The position numbers and the translations under genes were made by a program. 64,000 bases of DNA from Rhizomys pruinosus (Eukaryota > Chordata > Mammalia > Rodentia > Spalacidae), in NCBI GenBank assembly GCA_009823505.1, contig VZQC01004541.1, positions 378,909-442,908 of the forward strand. Reading direction: 5' to 3'. Under the pieces are notes generated by a model. That model was given only the letters and a program-made list of their open reading frames with translations, was not told the DNA's origin and did no database searches. Of the stretch, positions 33,222 through 44,272 are shown in pieces. How positions within the stretch are numbered: position 1 is the stretch's first letter; the number at the start of each line of letters is the position of its first letter.

Positions 33222-33356
33222 GGGTTTTTTATATCAACTCATTAAGACAGTCCCCACAGACATTCCCACAGGCCAACCCAGTGTATATAATGCCTTGCTG
33301 AGACTCTTCTCAGGTGATTCTAGGTTGGGTCAAGTTGACGACTAAGGATGACCATC
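33222..33356 (-). repeat. Rodent interspersed repeat fragment (LTR-like start)
   Basis: The reverse strand begins TGTGATGGTCATCC and continues GTCAACTTGACCCAAC, resembling the start of the ERV-L LTR at 63340 and the repeat at 42256. I cannot name the family with confidence. Confidence 0.45.
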
Positions 33357-33399
33357 ACACCACCCTGTCCCTTCCTATTGTGATGAGATCCATCAGGAC

Positions 33400-33650
33400 T
33401 GAAGAACGTGGTGGAGTGCTGCTTTGTGGTGGCCGAGAAACAGAGCACTAGAAAGTACCTGAGGACCAGGCACTTTTTTCCAGGCTGCACCCCAGTGGCT
33501 TACCTTCTCCAACTGAGCCTCACCTCCCAATAATAAGAGTTCACCAGTGGATTAAGCCATTAGGACAGAGTTTATGATCCTACTCCCTCTCTATGTTGGA
33601 TCCAGCAGCTAGGACTCAGTGTTCAACACATGGCCCTTCGATCCAAACAC
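33400..33650 (-). mobile_element. ORR1-like MaLR LTR fragment
   Basis: Plus-strand blocks CCTTCTCCAACTGAGCC, CACCTCCCAATAAT and GTGTTCAACACATGGCCC match the order of an antisense ORR1-type LTR as I know the family. Truncated and non-coding. Confidence 0.5.
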
Positions 33651-34210
33651 AAGAGGGAGGGGTGGAGGAAATGGAGAGGGAAGTAGGGGGAGGGAGAGGA
33701 GTGAGGGGAATGAGGTAACCATTGATCTGGATCTGAGAACCATAGTCTGTGCACATGCTCACCTGAAGCCATTGGAGAGTCCCAGGGATTGCCACACACT
33801 GCTGCTACCCTCCAGGAGAAAGACACATTCACTTCAGGCCTGAGGACAAGGCAGGTCAGCTGCAAAGCAGACACAGCACACCTCCCCTTCCTCTGCTCTT
33901 ACATTCAGCCCCTCTCTCAATATTCAATGGTGGAGGAAGGCAGACCAGAGAGGTAACAGGGTGATTATGATCAATATACATCATACACATCTGTGAGATG
34001 ACCAAAGAAAGATAAAATGAACAACAAAAGCAGATGCGACCACAGGAGCAGGACACTGCATGAGGAGAGAAAACAGAAGGAATAAGCAGACCTCAGCCTC
34101 TGGTGTCAGGGTGGATTCGAAGTGTCCACATGTTGTGGCTTGCTGGTGCTCCCGCAGGGTGTACATGCCAGAGGCCTGGCCCCCAATGTGGGGGTGTGGG
34201 AGCAGGGAAA
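33651..34210. other. Unassigned sequence, no gene seen
   Basis: A short G/A-rich patch lies at 33650-33715. Otherwise no recognised repeat or coding motif. Confidence 0.5.
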
Positions 34211-34420
34211 CCTAGAAGAGGCAGGGTGTGATGGAGATAACTACCTAACCAGGACATCACCCTCCGAAGGTGACCTAGAAGAGGCAGGGTGTGATGGAGA
34301 TAACTACCTAACCAGGACATCACCCTCCGAAGGCGACCTAGAAGAGGCAGGGTGTGATGGAGATAACTACCTAACCAGGACATCACCCTCCGAAGGCGAC
34401 CTAGAAGAGGCAGGGTGTGA
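34211..34420. repeat. 63-bp minisatellite, 3.3 copies before the gap
   Basis: Units begin CCTAGAAGAGGCAGGGTGTG at 34211, 34274, 34337 and 34400. The first copy differs from the next two by one base (GGTGA against GGCGA). The array runs into the N gap, so its true length is unknown. Confidence 0.95.
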
Positions 34421-35148
34421 NNNNNNNNNNNNNNNNNNNNNNNNNNNNNNNNNNNNNNNNNNNNNNNNNNNNNNNNNNNNNNNNNNNNNNNNNNNNNNNN
34501 NNNNNNNNNNNNNNNNNNNNNNNNNNNNNNNNNNNNNNNNNNNNNNNNNNNNNNNNNNNNNNNNNNNNNNNNNNNNNNNNNNNNNNNNNNNNNNNNNNNN
34601 NNNNNNNNNNNNNNNNNNNNNNNNNNNNNNNNNNNNNNNNNNNNNNNNNNNNNNNNNNNNNNNNNNNNNNNNNNNNNNNNNNNNNNNNNNNNNNNNNNNN
34701 NNNNNNNNNNNNNNNNNNNNNNNNNNNNNNNNNNNNNNNNNNNNNNNNNNNNNNNNNNNNNNNNNNNNNNNNNNNNNNNNNNNNNNNNNNNNNNNNNNNN
34801 NNNNNNNNNNNNNNNNNNNNNNNNNNNNNNNNNNNNNNNNNNNNNNNNNNNNNNNNNNNNNNNNNNNNNNNNNNNNNNNNNNNNNNNNNNNNNNNNNNNN
34901 NNNNNNNNNNNNNNNNNNNNNNNNNNNNNNNNNNNNNNNNNNNNNNNNNNNNNNNNNNNNNNNNNNNNNNNNNNNNNNNNNNNNNNNNNNNNNNNNNNNN
35001 NNNNNNNNNNNNNNNNNNNNNNNNNNNNNNNNNNNNNNNNNNNNNNNNNNNNNNNNNNNNNNNNNNNNNNNNNNNNNNNNNNNNNNNNNNNNNNNNNNNN
35101 NNNNNNNNNNNNNNNNNNNNNNNNNNNNNNNNNNNNNNNNNNNNNNNN
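34421..35148. other. Assembly gap (728 N)
   Basis: Unresolved bases between two different minisatellites. The gap almost certainly holds more repeat units. The open frames that span it have no meaning. Confidence 0.98.
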
Positions 35149-36016
35149 TGCAGGGAGAGAGCCCGGCAGACACCCAGCGTGCAGGGAGAGAGCCCGGCAG
35201 ACACCCAGCGTGCAGGGAGAGAGCCCGGCAGACACCCAGCGTGCAGGGAGAGAGCCCGGCAGACACCCAGCGTGCAGGGAGAGAGCCCGGCAGACACCCA
35301 GCGTGCAGGGAGAGAGCCCGGCAGACACCCAGCGTGCAGGGAGAGAGCCCGGCAGACACCCAGCGTGCAGGGAGAGAGCCCGGCAGACACCCAGCGTGCA
35401 GGGAGAGAGCCCGGCAGACACCCAGCGTGCAGGGAGAGAGCCCGGCAGACACCCAGCGTGCAGGGAGAGAGCCCGGCAGACACCCAGCGTGCAGGGAGAG
35501 AGCCCGGCAGACACCCAGCGTGCAGGGAGAGAGCCCGGCAGACACCCAGCGTGCAGGGAGAGAGCCCGGCAGACACCCAGCGTGCAGGGAGAGAGCCCGG
35601 CAGACACCCAGCGTGCAGGGAGAGAGCCCGGCAGACACCCAGCGTGCAGGGAGAGAGCCCGGCAGACACCCAGCGTGCAGGGAGAGAGCCCGGCAGACAC
35701 CCAGCGTGCAGGGAGAGAGCCCGGCAGACACCCAGCGTGCAGGGAGAGAGCCCGGCAGACACCCAGCGTGCAGGGAGAGAGCCCGGCAGACACCCAGCGT
35801 GCAGGGAGAGAGCCCGGCAGACACCCAGCGTGCAGGGAGAGAGCCCGGCAGACACCCAGCGTGCAGGGAGAGAGCCCGGCAGACACCCAGCGTGCAGGGA
35901 GAGAGCCCGGCAGACACCCAGCATGCAGGGAGAGAGCCCGGCAGACACCCAGCATGCAGGGAGAGAGCCCGGCAGACACCCAGCATGCAGGGAGAGAGCC
36001 CGGCAGACACCCAGCA
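35149..36016. repeat. 31-bp minisatellite, 28 copies
   Basis: Units of 31 bp (TGCAGGGAGAGAGCCCGGCA, then GACACCCAGCG). Almost all copies are identical, and only the last three junctions read GCATG instead of GCGTG. After the array the text AAGGTGACCTAA resembles the 63-bp unit junction GAAGGTGACCTA, so the 31-bp array may have expanded inside the 63-bp array. Confidence 0.95.
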
Positions 36017-36062
36017 AGGTGACCTAAGGAGAAGCTTCCTGAAGAGCTTGCTGAGAGTGCTA

Positions 36063-36145
36063 TGAATGGTGGGGCACGCAGCTCAGTGGCCAAGCACTTG
36101 CCCAGCATGTACAGAATGCTGGGCTCCACCCTCAGCACCTCAGAG
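36063..36145 (+). mobile_element. ID-like SINE head
   Basis: A tRNA-like start (CAGCTCAGTGGCCAAGCACTTGCCCAGCATG) of ID/B4 type, followed by a GA/GGGA-rich tail (36146-36190). Confidence 0.65.
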
Positions 36146-36642
36146 AGAGAGGAAGGGAGAGAGGGTGGGAGAGAGGGAGGGAGGGAAGTAGAAGAGGAAA
36201 TGAAGGAGGAATGTAGGAGTTTCTCTTGCTACGAGCAGGCATGGCACAGTCCTGCTAAGGGAAGGGGAGCACAGTGGGCTCCCAAGGTCACTGTAGGGAA
36301 CTGGCCCCTCAGCACAGAGATCAGTTATCACTTGAAGTTTACTTCACAGGGTGGTGACCTAATAGGTCTGAGTCCAACCCCAAGCCAGCTTAACCAGGTT
36401 GGTGGTCTGATGGACCTCTGTCCAACCCGCTGGCCACAGCTGGTGACCTAATAGGTCTCTGTCCATCCAAACAGTACCATCCACCCTCATGCTAGCTTAC
36501 CCAGGCTGGTGGTCTGATAGACCTCTGTCCAGCCCACTAGCCACAACAGTCAAAATCCGAGCCTGCTTTGACCTGTATATGCAATAAATAATGGCCAGGA
36601 ATTCTGTGTACTGATGATAATGGAGAATTTGATTATTGCCTG
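36146..36642. repeat. GA-rich tract and degenerate tandem block
   Basis: 36150-36190 is GGGA-rich. 36352-36540 holds two degenerate copies of a block alternating TGGTGACCTAATAGGTCT with TGGTGGTCTGATGGACC. No gene is seen. Confidence 0.6.
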
Positions 36643-36656
36643 CTGCAACTCACTTT

Positions 36657-36866
36657 TTTATTTTTTATGTGTATGAGTATACTGTCTGCATGTAGGTTGG
36701 TGCACCCATGTTGTGCAATGCCAAGGAGATCAGAAGATAGCATTGGATTCCCCTGGAACTGGAGTTACAGATAGTTCTTAGCCACCATGTAGGTGCTGGA
36801 GATCAAACCCGGGTCTTCTGCAAGAGCAGTCGGTGCTCTTAACCACTGAACCATCTCTCCAGCCCC
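36657..36866 (-). mobile_element. B2 SINE
   Basis: Antisense B2 ending in CCATCTCTCCAGCCC. The duplication CTGCAACTCACTTTT occurs at about 36642-36656 and 36866-36880. Confidence 0.9.
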
Positions 36867-36880
36867 TGCAACTCACTTTT

Positions 36881-37250
36881 ATAAGCAAAATGACATAACT
36901 CCCAGAGCCAATCAGAGATCCCCCCCCCCAGTTTCACACCACTGTATACTGCTGCTCTGCCTAGCATCATGTGCCTGGGCCACATTGCTTGCTCCCTCTT
37001 GGGGTGGGGTCAGAGGAGCCCCATGTCTCCCACATGGTGCCCTGAGGGGTGCTGAGAACTAGCCCCCAATTCAAACTGGATCTTCCCTCGGAGGAAGAAA
37101 GGAAGAAAGAAAGGAAGGAAGGGAGGGAGGGAGGGAAGAAGCAAAGAAAGGTGTCACAGACATGGAAAAATGCCCCTGGGAAGAAAAGAAAGGCTGACTC
37201 TGGTCTCCACTGCCCCCTCCACCATGCAATAGATGCCTGACTACAAGTGT
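36881..37250. other. Unassigned sequence with GGAA/GGGA microsatellite
   Basis: 37098-37145 is a GAAA/GGAA/GGGA tract. No gene or other repeat is recognised. Confidence 0.6.
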
Positions 37251-37259
37251 GGGAGGGGG

Positions 37260-38271
37260 GATTAGAGAGGAAAAGGAAAGACTGTCTATTCATAGATGAT
37301 AAGATCAAATTATCTATAGATAAAGTGCAGGAATTAATAAGAGAGTTAAGCAAGACTGCAGAAGACAAAATCAATACGACAAAATCAATTCTTTCTCCAT
37401 AAGCTGCTACAAAATGACCATTCTAAAAGATACCACTTACAATAACATTTTAACATAGATGAGATTTAGAAGTACATCTACTCAAGACAGCTAGATGACC
37501 CTGCATAGCTTTCTGAAACTTTCTGAGAAGCATTATTGAGCACCATGACGGGAGAAATATCCTTATTCATGAATAGCAAAGACGTTGATTCTCCTCAGGC
37601 CAATAGGCAAGGTTAATTTCTGTGTCACCTGGTGAGCTGAGCCTTCAACGTGCACAAAAGCAAAAGGCATCAAGGACAACGGTGACTCCCACATCACAGC
37701 AGAGCAAGCCAGTTCGACATCTGCTCTAGATGTGCAAGCAGAGCCAAGACAGCCTGGCCCTGCAGATGCCCAGAGTGTGAAAGCCAGGGAGGGCTGAGTG
37801 GGCCCAGCTCTGCCACACCCAGTCCCCAGTCACCTCCCAGCACCTCCCCGTGAGGGAGTAAATGCTTAAGGCTCTTGAGGCCACATGGGCAACATAGGCT
37901 CCTCCTACCTGCAAATGCCACACACAGAGGGCATCAGGGCTGTGTCCTGCTGTGAGACTTCACAAACAAGCATGCGTTGCCACATTACAAAACCATTCTC
38001 GCAAAGTATGGACCTAAATGTCAAAGATAAAACCGTCATTAAAGATGAGGCAGAAAATCTTTCCAAGGAATGATTCTGGTATGAATCCCTTTAACAAGAC
38101 ATACAGGCAACCCTTCCCACAAGAGGAAACTACAAAACAAAACAAAACAAAACAAAACAAAACAAAACAAAACAAAACAAAACAAAACAAGAACTTATGC
38201 TCATGCAAAGACATTCTAGAGACAAAGAAAACCACTGTCCACAGCCCAGGAGGAGCCTCACCAATCAATTT

Positions 38272-38275
<4 letters not shown>
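37260..38275 (+). mobile_element. Ancient L1 ORF2 remnant (tentative)
   Basis: Phrases such as GATGATAAGATC, AAAATCAATTCTTTCTCCATAAG, and the 37970-38090 region (MDLNVKDKTVIKDEA-like) resemble old mammalian L1 ORF2. The frame is lost and large parts (37640-37880) are unassigned. (AAAAC)n lies at 38132-38190. Confidence 0.4.

Positions 38276-38311
<36 letters not shown>
38271..38311. repeat. (AAAT)n microsatellite
   Basis: About ten AAAT units after the old L1 remnant. Confidence 0.95.
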
Positions 38312-39308
38312 CTGAGAACACAATGGGAAACAAGTTTGCAGCAGTCACACCACAGGGAGGTCTAAAGGGACAGTGTCCCAGGGCAGGGCAACGAAGCCGC
38401 ATCACTGCCCTTGGGCCATCCGCATCACTCCAGGTTGCCAGGCCGCTGGTTATCAGCTCTCAGCCAGACTCCTGCACAGCCCAGTGTCAGAGAGGAGGAA
38501 ATAAGAAGACACAGACAGCTAAAACAGGCACAGGGCACCACCCTGCAGACAGTGGTAGGGAGATGAGCAGGCCGGCTGGCTCCACCCCACCACCACCACG
38601 CAGCATTTCCTCACTTCCACTCTTGTGGAGGCTCTGGAGAACTGAGGTCTCACTCACTGGAGTCTCAGCCCCTAAACTGGGCAGTACAGTAGAAAGGGGG
38701 CCCAGAAGCCTACAGAGATGAGTATGGCTCTGACTGCTCAGACGGACATCCAAGTGCCTTCTCAGGGTACCCACACATTTTTCAGAGCTCAGGGCAACAG
38801 TCACTAGAGCCAGGACCAGGGTGAGACACTCCCCACCAGGCAGAGGGAGGACATTGGAATGTGCCTGGAGCATGCCTGCTCACCGGGGTGGCATCTTCCC
38901 TAACATCCATCTTCCCTCTGTGAGCTCCACAGTGAGATTACACCTCGGGATTCAATAACGTACCACAAGGCTCCTCTCTGCTCAGCACTGTCAGCTTTCT
39001 GGCCCCTTCCCATCATGCTCCACAGCTCTACCAGGCTTATACACTGGATGCAAACTTGGGGACAGACACCCACAAAGGGCTTTAGATGCAGCTGTCATGT
39101 TCCAGCCAGGCCCTGGGACCAGGTGGGCATCTTGGCCAGCTATGTCTGCAGCCTGCAATTAGTGCTGCCCATGGAGCTTCAGCTCACTCCAGGCCCACCT
39201 CCTGAGTGCAAGACGGCATGCCAGCAGGACCAGGTGCTCGGATCCTATTGCATAGATAGAGCCTAGGACCTCCACGTACTCCAGCAGGCTGGCACTTGAG
39301 CTGTAGTG
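38312..39308. other. Unassigned sequence, no gene seen
   Basis: Overlapping open frames of up to 132 codons on both strands show no recognised domain. Confidence 0.5.
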
Positions 39309-40374
39309 TCCCCAAGATCACCCGCAGCCCTGCCCATGCCAGTGTCCTCGGTGTCCACCACCCACAGCCCTGCCCATGCCAGTGTCCTCAGTGTCCACCA
39401 CCTGCAGCCCTGCCCATACCAGTGTCCTCAGCATCCACCACCCGCAGCCCTGCCCATGCCAGTGTTCTCAGTGTCCACCACCCGCAGCCCTGCCCATGCC
39501 AGTGTCCTCAGCATCCACCACCCGCAGCCGTGCCCATACCGGTGTCCTCAGTGTCCACCACCTGCAGCCCTGCCCATACCAGTGTCCTCAGTGTCCACCA
39601 CCCGCAGCCCTGCCCATGCCAGTGTCCTCAGCGTCCACCACCCACAGCCCTGCCCATACCAGTGTCCTCAGCGTCCACCACCCGCAGCCCTGCCCATACC
39701 AGTGTCCTCAGCGTCCACCACCCACAGCCCTGCCCATACCAGTGTCCTCAGCATCCACCACCCGCAGCCCTGCCCATACCAGTGTCCTCAGCGTGCACCA
39801 CCCACAGCCCTGCCCATACCAGTGTCCTCAGCATCCACCACCCGCAGCCCTGCCCATACCAGTGTCCTCAGCGTCCACCACCCACAGCCCTGCCCATACC
39901 AGTGTCCTCAGCATCCACCACCCGCAGCCCTGCCCATACCAGTGTCCTCAGCGTGCACCACCCACAGCCCTGCCCATACCAGTGTCCTCAGCATCCACCA
40001 CCCACAACCCTGCCCATGCCAGTGTCCTCAGCGTGCACCACCCACAGCCCTGCCCATACCAGTTTTCTCAGCGTGCACCACCCACAGCCCTGCCCATACC
40101 AGTGTCCTCAGCGTGCACCACCCACAGCCCTGCCCATACCAGTGTCCTCAGCGTGCACCACCCACAGCCCTGCCCATACCAGTGTCCTCAGCATCCACCA
40201 CCCGCAGCCCTGCCCATGCCAGTGTCCTCAGTGTCCACCACCCACAGCCCTACCCATACCAGTGTCCTCAGCATCCACCACCCACAGCCCTGCCCATACC
40301 AGTGTCCTCAGCGTGCACCACCCGCAGCCCTGCCCATACCAGTGTCCTCAGCATCCACCACCCACAGCCCATCC
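39309..40374. repeat. 40-bp minisatellite, about 26.6 copies
   Basis: Units of 40 bp (CAGCCCTGCCCATRCCAGTG, then TCCTCAGYRTSCACCACCYG). Unit length is constant across more than 1 kb. Variants (GCATCC/GCGTCC/GCGTGC/GTGTCC; CCCGC/CCCAC; CATACC/CATGCC) alternate in patterns, for example recurring GCGTGC-GCATCC pairs, which suggests multi-unit duplications. All three plus-strand frames are open because 40 is not a multiple of three and the unit has no stop. Confidence 0.97.
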
Positions 40375-40638
40375 TTTGCCCTCCTTCGCCCTCCTTCATA
40401 GGTCACATGATCCCAACATCCAGTAGAAACAGAAAGGGATGGAGGGAAGAGGGAGGAAACAACTGAACAGAGACTTGGGAAACAGGATGGAGGTTCTCCC
40501 AGCCCCCCCACAAGGAGAAGCGAGGAACCCCAAAGACCAGGGTATCCAGCGGAGCCTCAGAATGTAGGAAAGGTGCTGCAGAAGAAGACCGCCTACATGG
40601 GTGCTAGAAGTTGATCCATAAGGCGTCCAGAGAGTTGG
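40375..40638. other. Unassigned sequence, no gene seen
   Basis: Short stretch downstream of the minisatellite without recognised content. Confidence 0.5.
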
Positions 40639-40808
40639 TTTTCTGTTTTGTGTGTATAGGTATCTTGCCTGAAAGTATCTACACAGAGGGTAGCAGATCC
40701 CCTGGAAGTGAGTTATGGACAGTTAATTTCTACGTGGGTGCTGGAAACTGAACCCAGGTCTTCTTCAAGAGCAGCCAGTGCTCTTTACCACTGAGCCTTC
40801 TCTCCAAT
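40639..40808 (-). mobile_element. B2 SINE, older copy
   Basis: Antisense, diverged B2 ending in GAGCCTTCTCTCCA. Confidence 0.8.
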
Positions 40809-41790
40809 GCCAAGGCCAGAGTTGGAGAGTTGCTCCCCTTCTCATTACTGTAACTCACAATTTACCACATCGTAGGACAGCTTACAGTGTAAGTGAATCC
40901 ATGACCCCCAAGCATTTAAGGACGTGAAGCTGTGGCGAGCGTGTGGAAAGGTGGGACTCCAGCAAGACGCCGTGTCCTTCCAGACACTCAGATGCCAACT
41001 CAGCCTCTGGTCTTGGCTGAGGACAGCTGCACTCAGGTACACGTGCACACATATGTGCAGTTACACATGTGTGTGCATGTGCTTGTGGAAGCTAGCAAAC
41101 AGCTGCTGGAGGCAGGGTCTCTCACTGGCCTGGAACTCTCCAAGTAGGCTAGCCTGGGAGCCAGTGAGCCCCAGGACGCTCCTGTCTCCATCCCCCAACT
41201 CTGGCCCCAGCCTTTTACTCAGGTCCTGAGGATAAAACTCTGGCCTTTGTACTTGCAAGGCAAACACTTCACCCACTAAGCCCTTCCCCTGCCCTGGATA
41301 CTCTCAAAGCCTTCGTAAACACAGCACCCCTCCCCAGACGCCCCACAGTGGAGACGGTGGGACTGCAGGTGTTGGAAGCAGGTATCCTTGGGCATTCTGG
41401 CGTGACAGAGCTACCCCTGCAATCAGCAGCCTAAGCAGGTGGAAGAACAAGAGGCGGCCTGTCAGCTCGTGGTCCTTCACTTTCTGTTCATTAGCTGGAC
41501 AGGAACTCAGGGGGCGTTGTGATGGGAATCCACCGCGGGAAGCAGGCCCATCTTGTGCAGACACTCATCTGGACCCAGAGCGAAATCTTTTGGCAGCGCT
41601 GCTGGTTAACACTCACTCTCCACTAATTACTCTGAAGTCCCGATGCTTTGTTTCTCGGAGTGGATCATTGCCTGTTTGTGAAGTGGGCTCCCGCTCAAAT
41701 GGGAAACCAAGAGAGATTAGTGAGGAGACGCTTCCTGAACTACAGAGTCCCTACTTATGTACAGGGATTGCAGTGCTGAAAAACGAGGTC
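40809..41790. other. Mostly unassigned, with a B4/ID-like antisense SINE
   Basis: 41062-41290 looks like an old antisense ID/B4-type SINE (GGCAGGGTCTCTCACTGGCC, ending TACTTGCAAGGCAAACACTT). The rest shows no gene or recognised repeat. Confidence 0.5.
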
Positions 41791-41803
41791 CAGACCCCAA
41801 AGT

Positions 41804-41880
41804 GAAGATGTAGCTCAGCTGCGAGAGTGTGCCTGGTATGCACAAAGCTCGGGTTCGGCCAGCAGCACTGTGGGTGCCAC
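41804..41880 (+). mobile_element. ID-like SINE head
   Basis: GATGTAGCTCAGCTGCGAGAGTGTGCCTGGTATGC-type tRNA-like start followed by an altered box B (GGGTTCGGCC). Confidence 0.6.
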
Positions 41881-42017
41881 ATGTGTGACACATCTGTCAC
41901 CCTAGCACCAAGGAGCTGGAACAGACCAGAGGTTCCAGGTCATCCATCACAGAGGGAGCCCAACGTAAGAACTCCGGGCAGGAACCTAGAGCCCAGAGCT
42001 GAAGCACAGGCCATGGA

Positions 42018-42256
42018 GGAATGCTGCTTACTGGCTTGCTCCCCTGGTCCATGCTCAGCCTGCTGTCTTATATAATACACAACAATCTGCCCAGGGGTGG
42101 CACCGCCTGCAGCAGATTGGGCCCTCTCATATCACTCAACAATCAAGAAAATACCCTACAGACAAAGCCACAGGCCAGTGCAACAGAAGAAATTCCCCAA
42201 CTGAGGGTCTTGCTAACCAGGTGTGTCGAGTTGACAACTAAAGCTATCCAACACAC
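42018..42256 (-). repeat. Unnamed rodent interspersed repeat, minus copy
   Basis: The reverse strand starts TGTGTTGGATAGCTTTAGTTGTCAACTCGAC and ends with GCAAGCCAGTAAGCAGCAT. The latter phrase recurs at 43760-43780 on the plus strand, so both are parts of one family. I cannot name it with confidence. Confidence 0.5.
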
Positions 42257-43001
42257 CTAGGTATATGAGACCTTGTCTCAAAAAAACTGAACCTCTCTGG
42301 AATGTCTAGTGACACTACTCTGGAGGTTGTGATAACCTTGGGAGGTAAATCCTAGCTAGAAGAAGGGGGTCACTAAGGACAGGACTTTGAAAGTTGTCCC
42401 CACATGATTCCCATCTCATTCCCTGCTTCCTGATCACTGGGATGTGACAACCTCTGCCTGGCTCCAGCCACCAACTGTCTTCCCCACTGTAGTGATCTGA
42501 AGCTGTGAGCTGAAATCAATCTTCCCTCCATTCCCATGTTTTGGTCTCGGTGACACAAAAGAAACTCTTGACAACTTAATGTCATAAAAAATGGCAAAGT
42601 TTAGTCCTCCCAGCTTTCCAGAAACAACTGGGCAAGGAAGGCACAAACTCTGAAATAAATTATTCATAAGAGACGGGATTAGGTTTAGAGGCCACTTTCC
42701 ATAGCACCCTGAGTGCACGCAGTAGGTGATTAATAAATAAATGCTTGTGCCAAGAGTAAACACATAAACAGCTCAATATGCTTTCCTTGGGGTTAAGGAC
42801 TCAGTGAAGCCTGGTGGCCATCTCAAAATCCTAACACAAGTCACAACAGGTAAACTAGTTCCCAGAAGCACAAACAGGGTCCTCACCCACCCAAAGGCCC
42901 AGCTGAGGCTCCTGGGCCTTTCCTGGTTCTTTGGATGAAGCATTGGCTGCTACAAGCAGACCAACCCAAGGCCAATAAAGCAATTCCATGGTGAAAGCAG
43001 G
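42257..43001. other. Unassigned sequence, no gene seen
   Basis: 42340-42580 resembles the 3' part of the neighbouring rodent repeat (GTGAGCTGAAATCAATC type ending). Otherwise no recognised content. Confidence 0.45.
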
Positions 43002-43146
43002 GTCAAAGGACACAGAGGCGGACAGAGTGGGTCAGAGGGCACAGAGGCGGACAGAGTGGGTCAGAGGGCACAGAGGCGGACAGAGTGGGTCAGAGGGCAC
43101 AGAGGCGGGCAGAGTGGGTCAGAGGGCACAGAGGTGGGACAGAGTA
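43002..43146. repeat. 29-bp minisatellite, 5 copies
   Basis: Units GTCAGAGGGCACAGAGGCGG plus ACAGAGTGG start at 43002, 43031, 43060, 43089 and 43118. Confidence 0.95.
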
Positions 43147-43327
43147 TACTGTTCTGAATAATCTGGAAACTCTGTAAAAAAGAAGTCATTTCAGACAGAA
43201 CTAAGAATATATGAACTTTCAGTTGAGAGAATGGAGAGAGAAGACCCAAGGTTTCATTTCCTTTGGCACACCGGGCACCGTCTAATCCTGTTCCCTGTCC
43301 TCACAGGATATTGATGTTTTCCTTTTT

Positions 43328-43592
43328 TAACATTTTATTTTTATTATTTTTTCTTTTACATGCATGAGTATTATTATTATTATTTTTTAGTATTATTAGT
43401 ATTTTTAGTATAATTAGTATTATTATTTTTTCTTTTACATTGCCTGCATGTATATAAGTGCACCTGTGTCTTGCAATGCCCATGGAGATCAGAAGAGGGC
43501 ACCAGATTCCCCTGGAACTGTTGTTAACTGCCCTGGTCCTCTGCAAGAGCAGTAGTCGGTGCTCTTAACCACTGACCCATCTCTCTGGCCCC
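43328..43592 (-). mobile_element. B2 SINE with ATT-rich insertion
   Basis: Antisense B2 ending in CCATCTCTCTGGCCCC. Its tail holds an expanded TATTAT-rich block (43360-43430). TTTAACATTTT flanks both ends. Confidence 0.85.
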
Positions 43593-43739
43593 TATTTAAC
43601 ATTTTTATTTACACAAAAGCCTTGTTGCATCCCCAAATTCTCTTTTCCTTCACTTCCATTGTGCCAATTCAACCGTGAAAGACTGTGCGGTCAGACCACA
43701 GCCAATGGGGACAAGACACAGTGCTCTTATCACTCACTG

Positions 43740-43916
43740 GATACGAACATCTATTGGAGCAAGCCAGTAAGCAGCATTCTTCCCTGGCCTATGCTTCAGC
43801 TCCTGCCTTCAGGTTCCTGCCCTGAGTTCCTACCCTGGGTTCCCCCAGTGATGAGCTGTGACCCAAGAGATGTAAGCTAAATAAACACTTTCCTCCTCAA
43901 AAAACAAACAAACAAA

Positions 43917-43955
<39 letters not shown>

Positions 43956-43970
43956 ATGCATCTATCAAAC
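43740..43970 (+). repeat. Unnamed rodent interspersed repeat 3' end with AAAT tail
   Basis: Plus-strand copy of the 3' part of the family at 42018 (GCAAGCCAGTAAGCAGCATT, ending AAGCTAAATAAACACTTTCC), followed by (AAAT)n to 43965. Confidence 0.6.
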
Positions 43971-44220
43971 TTCCTGCTCCAGCATAAATGCTCACCTGAA
44001 TGAGTCAGCACACCCTTATGCAAACTAAAAGCTGTCTTGCCAAGTTACTCTAGCTTTGTCCTCACATTCTTTGTTCAGTATTAGTAGGGTCCTTGGGCCC
44101 CAGATTTTATTTTCAACACCTGTCCCAAGTGGTAATATATGTAATATATGTACATTATTTTTGTCACTCTCTTTGCAAATGTGGCTAACAACTGACTTCA
44201 TCTTTCAGATGTGTGTGTGT

Positions 44221-44272
<52 letters not shown>

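Noticed and set aside
35149..36016. CRISPR-like array
   Set aside because: Units are contiguous without variable spacers, there are no cas genes, and the context is a rodent genome.
34093..36138. Open frames of 270-681 codons on both strands
   Set aside because: They run through a stop-free 31-bp minisatellite (31 is not a multiple of three, so each frame cycles through all frames) and through unknown bases. No non-repeat domain is present.
39296..40466. Three overlapping plus-strand frames of 341-386 codons, Pro/Cys/His-rich
   Set aside because: All three frames of the same 40-bp repeat are open at once, which is a property of the unit and not evidence for a protein.
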